NCBI GenBank assembly: GCA_902492895.1
Contig: CABUNG010000003.1
Coordinates: 62,001 to 126,000 of the forward strand
DNA length: 64,000 nt
Source of the DNA: an uncultured Oscillospiraceae bacterium
GTDB taxonomy: Bacteria > Bacillota > Clostridia > Oscillospirales > Acutalibacteraceae
Direction of reading: 5' to 3'
The notes beneath the pieces are model-generated. The model saw nothing but the letters and a program-made list of their open reading frames with translations. It was not told where the DNA came from and did not search any database. The stretch's first letter is position 1. Every line of letters begins with the position of its first letter. Shown here piece after piece: positions 57,822 to 64,000 of the stretch. The translations under genes and the position numbers were made by a program.

Positions 57822-60650
57822 TTATTCCAGCATTTTTTTGAGATAGCGGCCGGTATAGGATCCCGGGACGGCCGCCACTTCCTCCGGCGTTCCGGAGGCG
57901 ACGATCTCCCCGCCCTTGTCCCCGCCTTCGGGGCCGAGATCGACGATATAGTCCGCGGTTTTGATCACATCGAGGTTGTGTTCGATGACGATGACGGTGT
58001 TGCCGCCCTCCACCAGCTTCTGCAGCACCTCGATAAGCTGCTGCACATCGGCCGTGTGCAGACCGGTCGTCGGTTCGTCCAGGATATACACCGTTTTGCC
58101 GGTGGCGCGCCGCGACAGCTCGGAGGCCAGCTTGACCCGCTGCGCCTCGCCGCCCGACAGCGTGGTGGCGGGCTGCCCCACTTTGATATAACCGAGGCCC
58201 ACGTCGTACAGGGTTTGGAGCTTGCGGGCGATTTTCGGGACGCTGGAGAAGAAGGCCAGCGCCTCCTCCACCGTCATTTCCAAAACATCGTAAATGCTTT
58301 TGCCCTTGTATTTCACCTCAAGGGTTTCCCGGTTATACCGCCGGCCTTTGCAGACCTCGCAGGGAACATAGATATCGGGCAGGAAATGCATCTCGATTTT
58401 GATGATGCCGTCCCCCTGGCAGGCCTCGCACCGGCCGCCCTTGATATTGAAGGAGAAACGGCCGGACGAGAATCCGTGCATCTTGGCGTCCGCCGTGGAG
58501 GCAAACAGCTCCCGGATATCGTTGAACACCCCGGTATAGGTGGCCGGATTGGAGCGCGGCGTTCTCCCGATCGGGGCCTGATTGATGTCGATGACTTTAT
58601 CGAGTGCCTCGAGCCCTTCGATCTTCGCATGGGCACCGGCCCGCGCGCGCGCGCCGTTGAGCTCGGCTGCCAGGTGTTTATACAGGATTTCGTTGACCAG
58701 GGACGACTTTCCCGAACCGGATACGCCCGTCACGCAATTGAAAGCGCCCAGGCGGAAGGAAACGTCGATGTTTTTCAGGTTGTTTTCGCTCGCGCCCCGC
58801 ACGGTCAGCAGACGCCCGGATCCGGGGCGGCGTTTTTCCGGCACGGGAATGCGGCGGCGGCCGCTGAGATACTGGCCGGTCACAGAATCCGGACAGGCGC
58901 AGATCTCGTCCACGGGGCCGGAGCAGATCACGTGGCCTCCGTGGACCCCGGCGCCCGGGCCGATATCGACGATCCAGTCGGCCGCCCGCATGGTGTCCTC
59001 GTCGTGCTCCACCACGATCAGGGTGTTGCCCAGATCCCGCAGGCGCTGCAGGGTGGCCAGCAGCTTGTCGTTGTCCCGCTGATGCAGCCCGATGCTGGGT
59101 TCGTCCAGGATATAGAGCACCCCCATCAGATAAGAGCCGATCTGGGTGGCGAGGCGGATCCGCTGACTCTCGCCGCCCGACAGGGTGCCGGCCGCCCGGG
59201 ACAGGCTCAGGTATTCGAGCCCCACGCTTTGAAGGAAGCCGAGGCGTTCCCGGATCTCCTTGAGGATCCGTTCCCCGATCCGCCGCTCCCGGTCGCTCAG
59301 CCGGGGCTCCAGATCGTCGACGAACTGCAGCGCGCCCGATACCGACAGGCGGCTGAGCTCCGAGATGTTGGATCCGCCCACCGTGACAGCGAGGCTCTCC
59401 GGCTTGAGGCGGTGGCCGTGGCACTCCGGGCAGGGAATTTCGCTCATATACTCCTCGAGCTCTTCCCGCATCCATTCGCTGGAGGTCTCCTTATACCGCC
59501 TCTGCAGATTGTTGAGGACGCCTTCGAAATCGGTGAAATATTCGCCGGAGCCGTATTCCATTTTCCGGGTCATCTTGATTTTCTCGCCCTTGGTTCCGTA
59601 GAGGATCACGTCGATCGCCTTTTTCGGCAGGTCCTTCACCGGCGTATCCAGCGAAAATCCGTAGTGGGCGGCAAGCCCTTCGTAATACATCTGCGCGATG
59701 GTGCCGCCGTCGGCATAGCTCCAGCCGCTCGCATGAATGGCGCCCTGCTTGATCGACAGCTTGGGATCCGGGATGATCCGATCCGGATCCATGGACATGA
59801 AGACGCCGAGACCCGTGCACTTGGGACAGGCGCCGAACGGGTTGTTGAACGAAAACATCCGGGGGGCGAGCTCTTCGATGCTCACGCCATGCTCGGGACA
59901 GGCGTAGTTCTGCGAGAAGGGCATCTCCTCCCCGCCCACTACGTCGATGGTCACGAGTCCGCCCGTCAGCGCAGTGGCGGTCTCGACGGAATCGGCCAGA
60001 CGGCTCCGCATATCGTCCCGGACGACAAGGCGGTCCACCACGACCTCGATGGTGTGCTTTTTGTTTTTCTCCATCGGGATCGTCTCGGACAAATCGTAGA
60101 CGTTCCCGTCCACCCTCACCCGGACATATCCGGATTTCCGGGCCGCCTCGAATTCCTTGGAGTGCTCGCCCTTCCGTCCCCGCACAACGGGCGCCAGCAC
60201 CTGGATGCGGGTTCCCTCCTCCAGCGCCATCACCCGGTCGACGATCTGGTCGACGGTCTGCTGCTTGATCTCCCGGCCGCAGATGGGGCAGTGCGGAACG
60301 CCGATGCGGGCGTAGAGCAGGCGCAGGTAATCGTATATTTCGGTGACGGTGCCAACCGTGGAACGGGGATTTTTCGACGTCGTTTTCTGGTCGATGGAAA
60401 TGGCGGGGGACAACCCCTCGATATAGTCCACATCGGGCTTTTCCATCTGCCCGAGAAACTGGCGGGCATAGGAGGACAGGCTCTCGACATAGCGGCGCTG
60501 CCCCTCCGCATAAATGGTATCGAAAGCCAGAGAGGACTTGCCCGACCCCGACAGACCGGTGAACACCACCAGCTTGTCCCGCGGGATTTCAATGTCCACG
60601 TTTTTGAGGTTGTGCTCCCTGGCCCCTTTGACGATCAGTTTATTCTGCAT
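57822..60650 (-). CDS. uvrA: Excinuclease ABC subunit A
   Basis: 942 residues, the norm. Two ABC ATPase halves: Walker A GLSGSGKSSLAF (about 31-42) and GVSGSGKSSLVN (about 650), signatures LSGGESQRIR and LSGGEAQRVK. Zinc fingers are visible: CPICGREIKQQ, CPECHGHRLK and CEACQGDG...CEVCKGRRY. It finds bulky DNA damage and loads UvrB. It is the third gene of the uvrB operon, about 78 nt after the AlkZ-like gene. It should be SOS-induced through the LexA box at 63522-63535. Confidence 0.97.
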   Translation of the reverse strand: MQNKLIVKGAREHNLKNVDIEIPRDKLVVFTGLSGSGKSSLAFDTIYAEGQRRYVESLSSYARQFLGQMEKPDVDYIEGLSPAISIDQKTTSKNPRSTVGTVTEIYDYLRLLYARIGVPHCPICGREIKQQTVDQIVDRVMALEEGTRIQVLAPVVRGRKGEHSKEFEAARKSGYVRVRVDGNVYDLSETIPMEKNKKHTIEVVVDRLVVRDDMRSRLADSVETATALTGGLVTIDVVGGEEMPFSQNYACPEHGVSIEELAPRMFSFNNPFGACPKCTGLGVFMSMDPDRIIPDPKLSIKQGAIHASGWSYADGGTIAQMYYEGLAAHYGFSLDTPVKDLPKKAIDVILYGTKGEKIKMTRKMEYGSGEYFTDFEGVLNNLQRRYKETSSEWMREELEEYMSEIPCPECHGHRLKPESLAVTVGGSNISELSRLSVSGALQFVDDLEPRLSDRERRIGERILKEIRERLGFLQSVGLEYLSLSRAAGTLSGGESQRIRLATQIGSYLMGVLYILDEPSIGLHQRDNDKLLATLQRLRDLGNTLIVVEHDEDTMRAADWIVDIGPGAGVHGGHVICSGPVDEICACPDSVTGQYLSGRRRIPVPEKRRPGSGRLLTVRGASENNLKNIDVSFRLGAFNCVTGVSGSGKSSLVNEILYKHLAAELNGARARAGAHAKIEGLEALDKVIDINQAPIGRTPRSNPATYTGVFNDIRELFASTADAKMHGFSSGRFSFNIKGGRCEACQGDGIIKIEMHFLPDIYVPCEVCKGRRYNRETLEVKYKGKSIYDVLEMTVEEALAFFSSVPKIARKLQTLYDVGLGYIKVGQPATTLSGGEAQRVKLASELSRRATGKTVYILDEPTTGLHTADVQQLIEVLQKLVEGGNTVIVIEHNLDVIKTADYIVDLGPEGGDKGGEIVASGTPEEVAAVPGSYTGRYLKKMLE

Positions 60651-60728
60651 GGATGATAACCCTTCCTATTCCCGGCGGCGTCCCGCCGCCGACTTGCACG
60701 GCCTTCCGGCCGCTGTACCGACTCACCG

Positions 60729-61406
60729 TCAGACGCCGATAAACCGGCGGACGGCCTGTTCGTCCGCCTGCGGATTCAGGCGGGCAATGTGTTCCCGGAT
60801 TCTAAAACAGGCCTCCTCCGGGGCTATCCGGAGGGACTCTTCCCACACGTCTCCGGGGAAAAACGCTTCGGGTGTGCAGAAGAGGGATACCGGCCAGCCA
60901 TAGGGCTCCCCCGTCCTCGATACCTTGCGGGTTTCGCCGCAGATGGTGAGAAACAGACCCGCCTGCAGGCGGGTCAGCGCGGCATCGATCCGGGACGGCT
61001 TGTCACAGCCGGCCGCGGCCTTGATCCGGTGCAGCGGCATCACGCCCGCCTGCGCCACAACCCGGTATAGGTCCCGGTCCAGCCGCCCGATCAGCCCCTC
61101 GCCGTACATCTCGTCGAGGGTTCTCCCCCGGCGGCGGGCCGCCAGAAACACGGGATACCAGTCCCGCGATATCCAGCCCGATTTGCCGAAAAAGACCTTG
61201 CCGTACGCCAGCGTCCGGTCTTCCAGCGCCCGGATCCGCCAGATCCAGGGATCGGTTTCGGGATCGCCCGAATGGGCGTGCAGAGAGGAATCCAGAAACG
61301 GGCTGAGCGAAAAAATCCCCTCTGCGTTGCTCCCGCCCATGGCAAACCCCGCCAGCCGCAGAGCCGCACGGAACTCCTCCAGGGTCCGGATGGTACCAAA
61401 CTCCAT
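60729..61406 (-). CDS. AlkZ-related winged-helix protein
   Basis: 225 residues. FRAALRLAGFAMGGSNAEGIFSLSP, PETDPWIWRIRALEDRTLAYGK and SGWISRDWYPVFLAARRRG match a group annotated as AlkZ-related, distant from the AlkZ DNA glycosylases with their winged-helix (HTH_42) fold. The AlkZ catalytic QxQ motif is not visible. Its place between uvrB and uvrA in a LexA-controlled operon supports a DNA damage role. That role is inferred. Confidence 0.65.
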   Translation of the reverse strand: MEFGTIRTLEEFRAALRLAGFAMGGSNAEGIFSLSPFLDSSLHAHSGDPETDPWIWRIRALEDRTLAYGKVFFGKSGWISRDWYPVFLAARRRGRTLDEMYGEGLIGRLDRDLYRVVAQAGVMPLHRIKAAAGCDKPSRIDAALTRLQAGLFLTICGETRKVSRTGEPYGWPVSLFCTPEAFFPGDVWEESLRIAPEEACFRIREHIARLNPQADEQAVRRFIGV

Positions 61407-61436
61407 ATCGACACATCCTCACAGCCGCCGGCCGGC

Positions 61437-63422
61437 TCAGTCCATCTTTTTGAGCTTTTCGATCTCGTCCCGCAGCCAGGCCGCGTGCTCGAACTCCAGC
61501 AGTTTCGCCGCGTTCTTCATCTCGCGGGTCAGCTGCTCGATCCGCTGCTGCCGCTCCGCACGGCTCAGGCGCTTGGCCGGCTTGTCCTTCCCCTTGTTTT
61601 TCGGGGTGATTTCGATGACGTCCCGGACATCCTTGAGGATGGTTTTGGGGACGATGCCGTGCTCCTCGTTGTACCGCATCTGGATGGCGCGGCGGCGGTT
61701 GGTCTCGTTCAGCGCCCTCTCCATGGACGGCGTCACCTGGTCGGCGTACATGATGACCTGGCCCTCGGCGTTCCGCGCCGCCCGGCCGATGGTCTGGATC
61801 AGGGAGGTTTCGGAACGCAGGAACCCCTCCTTGTCCGCGTCGAGGATGGCGACCAGGGAAACCTCGGGAATGTCCAGCCCCTCCCGCAGCAGATTGATGC
61901 CGACCAGCACATCGAACTCGCCCAGCCGCAGGTCCCGGATGATCTCCATACGCTCCATGGTGTCGATATCGTGGTGCATATACCGCACCCGCAGGCCCGC
62001 GTTGTCGAAATAGGTCGTCAGATCCTCCGCCATTTTCTTGGTCAGGGTGGTCACGAGCACCCGCTCCCCGCGGGCGGCCCTGGTCCGGATTTCGTCCATC
62101 AGGTCGTCGATCTGTCCCTCGACCGGCTTGACGATCACCTCCGGATCGAGCAGCCCGGTCGGCCGGATGACCTGTTCGACAGGGGCTCCGCTGTGACTCC
62201 GTTCAAAATCCCCGGGCGTCGCGCTGACGAACACGACCTGATTAACCCGGTCGTAAAATTCGTCGAAGTTCAGCGGCCGGTTGTCGTAGGCGCTCGGCAG
62301 GCGGAATCCGTAATCGATCAGGTTCTTTTTGCGGGCAAAGTCGCCCCCGAACATGCCGCGCACCTGGGGCAGGGTGACGTGGGATTCGTCCACGAACAGC
62401 AGGTAATCCTCCGGAAAATAATCGAGAAGAGTGAACGGCGACGAGCCCGGCGCCCGGCCCGCCAGGACGCGGGAGTAGTTTTCAATCCCCTTGCACACCC
62501 CGATTTCCCGCAGCATTTCTATATCGTAGCGGGTGCGCTGCAGAATCCGCTGCGCCTCCAACAGCTGGCCGTTTTTCTTGAAAAATTCCACCCGCTCGGC
62601 CAGTTCCCGCTCGATCTCCGCGACGGCTTCCTCCATCTTGTCCCGCGGCACGATATAGTGAGAGGCGGGATAGATGGCGATATGCCCCAGCAGATTCTTG
62701 AGTTCGCCGGTCAAGGCGTTGATCTCGCTGATGCGGTCAATTTCATCGCCGAAAAACTCCACCCGGATGACCGTTTCCCCCGCGTAGGCGGGAAATATCT
62801 CCACTACGTCCCCCCGGACGCGGAATTTGTTCCGGACGAAATTGATATCGTTGCGTTCGTACTGAAGTTCCACCAGCTTCGCCAGCAGTTCGTCCCGCGG
62901 CTTCACCATTCCCGGACGCAGCGAGATGATCATGTTGCGGTAATCGATGGGGTTGCCGAGACTGTAAATACAGGAAACGCTCGCCACGATGATGACGTCC
63001 CGCCGCTCGGAAAGCGCCGACGTGGCGGAGTGGCGGAGCTTGTCGATCTCGTCGTTGATGGCCGAATCCTTTTCGATATAGGTGTCCGTTGAGGCGATGT
63101 ACGCCTCGGGCTGATAATAATCGTAGTAGGAGACGAAATACTCCACGGCGTTGTGGGGGAAGAATTCGCGGAACTCGCCGCAGAGCTGGGCCGCCAGGGT
63201 TTTATTGTGGGCCAGCACCAGCGTCGGTTTGTTCACCTTTGCAATGACATTGGCCATGGTGAATGTCTTGCCGGAGCCCGTCACCCCCAGCAGCGTCTGT
63301 TCTTTGTCCCCTTTTTGGATGCCCTCCGCCAGCTTGGCGATGGCCTCCGGCTGGTCACCCGTCGGTTTGTAGGGGGAGACCAGCTTGAATAATTCCTGCT
63401 CGTTTTGCTCTTTCATCGGCAA
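61437..63422 (-). CDS. uvrB: Excinuclease ABC subunit B
   Basis: 661 residues, the norm. Walker A GVTGSGKTFTMA, the beta-hairpin tyrosines (SYYDYYQPEAYI), the DEAD-like DESH motif (VDESHVTLPQ), helicase motif VI (QTIGRAARN) and a C-terminal UVR motif that binds UvrC (ERQQRIEQLTREMKNAAK) are all present. It verifies damage and pries open the helix. It heads the repair operon, 121 nt downstream of a consensus promoter with a LexA box. Confidence 0.97.
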   Translation of the reverse strand: MPMKEQNEQELFKLVSPYKPTGDQPEAIAKLAEGIQKGDKEQTLLGVTGSGKTFTMANVIAKVNKPTLVLAHNKTLAAQLCGEFREFFPHNAVEYFVSYYDYYQPEAYIASTDTYIEKDSAINDEIDKLRHSATSALSERRDVIIVASVSCIYSLGNPIDYRNMIISLRPGMVKPRDELLAKLVELQYERNDINFVRNKFRVRGDVVEIFPAYAGETVIRVEFFGDEIDRISEINALTGELKNLLGHIAIYPASHYIVPRDKMEEAVAEIERELAERVEFFKKNGQLLEAQRILQRTRYDIEMLREIGVCKGIENYSRVLAGRAPGSSPFTLLDYFPEDYLLFVDESHVTLPQVRGMFGGDFARKKNLIDYGFRLPSAYDNRPLNFDEFYDRVNQVVFVSATPGDFERSHSGAPVEQVIRPTGLLDPEVIVKPVEGQIDDLMDEIRTRAARGERVLVTTLTKKMAEDLTTYFDNAGLRVRYMHHDIDTMERMEIIRDLRLGEFDVLVGINLLREGLDIPEVSLVAILDADKEGFLRSETSLIQTIGRAARNAEGQVIMYADQVTPSMERALNETNRRRAIQMRYNEEHGIVPKTILKDVRDVIEITPKNKGKDKPAKRLSRAERQQRIEQLTREMKNAAKLLEFEHAAWLRDEIEKLKKMD

Positions 63423-63521
63423 CGTTTCTCCATTATAAACAACAGCCCAAGGATATAAATTCGGTTCTGTATATTCAACTTCCCTGCTTGTTGACCTTTT
63501 ATACGTTTTGCGCGCAAGGGT

Positions 63522-63535
63522 AGAACATTCGTTCT
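63522..63535 (-). promoter_or_regulatory. LexA (SOS) box
   Basis: AGAACATTCGTTCT (63522-63535) is a perfect GAAC-N4-GTTC palindrome of the Gram-positive type, sitting on the transcription start of the uvrB promoter. Confidence 0.9.
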
Positions 63536-63542
63536 TGCGTCC

Positions 63543-63571
63543 ATTTTACTCCAGATAGCCTGGGATGTCAA
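63543..63571 (-). promoter_or_regulatory. uvrB promoter
   Basis: On the minus strand, consensus -35 TTGACA (63566-63571), a 17-nt spacer and -10 TAAAAT (63543-63548). Confidence 0.9.
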
Positions 63572-63748
63572 CCGATAAATTATAACATGCTTCGAGCGAA
63601 CTTTCAATTTCCATATATTCTACATGGTGTAATGCCCATTAGCGGGCAAATTCCTCTGTTCCTTTCGCCATTTTTCTGCGCCGTCCGACCCCAGCTTTCC
63701 TTTGGCAATAGGAGTTTTTGTTCTTCCTCTTCGCTTAAGCTCTCTTGA
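63572..63748. other. Gap between uvrB promoter and the orphan terminator
   Basis: About 180 nt. A minus-strand frame without a start codon reads like SLSEEEEQKLLLPKESW and may be a gene remnant. No plus-strand promoter was recognised. Confidence 0.3.
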
Positions 63749-63772
63749 CCACGCGATTATCGCGTGGTTTTT
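63749..63772 (+). terminator. Plus-strand intrinsic terminator with no gene upstream
   Basis: CCACGCGA (63749-63756) pairs with TCGCGTGG (63760-63767) and is followed by TTTTTC. No plus-strand gene precedes it within 25 kb other than the minus-strand operon region. Confidence 0.7.
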
Positions 63773-63778
63773 CTATAT

Positions 63779-63808
63779 AAAAAAAATCCGCCTCTTTTCA
63801 GAGGCGGA
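63779..63808 (-). terminator. Terminator of the cold-shock gene
   Basis: TCCGCCTCT (63787-63795) pairs with AGAGGCGGA (63800-63808), then eight T on the minus strand. Confidence 0.88.
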
Positions 63809-63822
63809 CGTGTTCCGTCGGC

Positions 63823-64000
63823 TTATTCCGCGACGACGGTCACATTCTTCGCGCGCAGCTTGCTGCTGTTCTTGGGATCGGGCTCGGTCTCGAAGGTGAC
63901 CTTCTGGCCCTCGGTGAGGGATTTGTAGCCGTCAGCCTGGATGGCGGAGAAGTGCACGAACACATCCTCGCCGGCCTCTTCGCTGGAGATGAAGCCGTAT
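63823..64000 (-). CDS. Cold-shock domain protein, N-terminus cut by window edge
   Basis: The last 59 residues are visible, ending in TAA 63823-63825. YGFISSEEAGEDVFVHFSAIQ contains the RNP2-like VFVHF motif of CspA-type cold-shock proteins, and the LTEGQKVTFETE and KLRAKNVTVV segments complete the OB fold. The RNP1 (KGFGFI) is cut at its first residues by the edge. It binds single-stranded RNA or DNA and aids translation at low temperature. A strong terminator follows. Confidence 0.93.
   Translation of the reverse strand, partial: YGFISSEEAGEDVFVHFSAIQADGYKSLTEGQKVTFETEPDPKNSSKLRAKNVTVVAE

Noticed and set aside
57294..60656. Very long plus-strand open frame (over 1,100 codons) opposite uvrA
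   Set aside because: It mirrors the uvrA codon pattern in a GC-rich region, has no ribosome site and no family motif; uvrA itself is certain.
1..64000. tRNA, rRNA, CRISPR arrays, insertion sequences and prophage
   Set aside because: No cloverleaf with T-loop consensus, no regularly spaced repeats, no transposase or integrase motif and no terminal repeats were seen by eye.

Overview
The window is a GC-rich bacterial chromosome segment from the Firmicutes, most likely a spore-forming Clostridia lineage near the Oscillospiraceae/Ruminococcaceae. The grounds are a SpoVB/MVF-type flippase, CdaA-CdaR, a YtrA-like GntR-ABC cassette, an IspH-S1 fusion, a DnaJ/DUF5685 pair, archaeal-type IMP cyclohydrolase in the purine operon, AGGAGG-type ribosome binding sites with frequent TTG/GTG starts, and a LexA box of the Gram-positive GAAC-N4-GTTC type. 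No tRNA, rRNA, CRISPR array, insertion sequence or phage module was found. The assignment to a lineage is inference from gene content.

Layout. 1-2.3 kb (+): two peptidoglycan-binding-domain proteins (the first cut by the window edge) and a lipid/polysaccharide flippase. 2.7-7.6 kb (+): a lower-GC accessory block with an ECF-like sigma factor, a translationally coupled membrane protein that could be its anti-sigma factor, a secreted subtilisin-like protease, a strongly structured noncoding RNA of about 220 nt, and an unrecognised protein. 7.6-15.4 kb (-): ribonuclease R, SecG, a decayed gene, then a diverged type II topoisomerase pair with a 60-residue membrane protein between the two subunits. 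15.9-24.1 kb (-): the purine operon purE-purC-purF-purM-purN-purO-purH-purD, preceded by a promoter, a 24-codon leader ORF and an intrinsic terminator.

24.2-26.5 kb (+): a GT2-GtrA glycosyltransferase and a diguanylate cyclase. 26.6-32.5 kb (+): a two-component system and a MacAB-type efflux operon. The two promoters carry the same direct repeat, and the adaptor has a sigma-factor-like cytoplasmic domain. 32.9-35.2 kb: a divergent Rossmann-protein/HxlR pair and a metallophosphoesterase. 35.3-39.0 kb (-): cdaR-cdaA and a cysteine-desulfurase-like enzyme with a DUF3343 partner. 39.4-41.4 kb (-): the GntR-ABC operon with a 26-bp palindromic operator.

41.5-48.5 kb (-): DUF368 transporter, CrcB, RuvX, phosphatase, WalJ-like hydrolase, MurA, LUD protein, ExoIII and RpiB. 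48.6-54.7 kb (-): rpiR-type regulator, BaiN-like flavoprotein, DUF6483-Cmk fusion, PlsC and IspH-S1 in one operon. 54.8-57.7 kb (-): membrane protein, DnaJ-TPR protein, DUF5685 protein and YdcF-like protein. 57.8-63.6 kb (-): the DNA repair operon uvrB-AlkZ-like-uvrA under a LexA box. The window ends in a truncated cold-shock gene.

Most genes are housekeeping. The least conventional parts are the structured RNA at 6.65 kb, the sigma-like/HlyD fusion and its shared operator, the purE leader/attenuator, the PurF that lacks its glutaminase cysteine, the small GADGPT membrane protein in the topoisomerase operon and the DUF6483-Cmk fusion.
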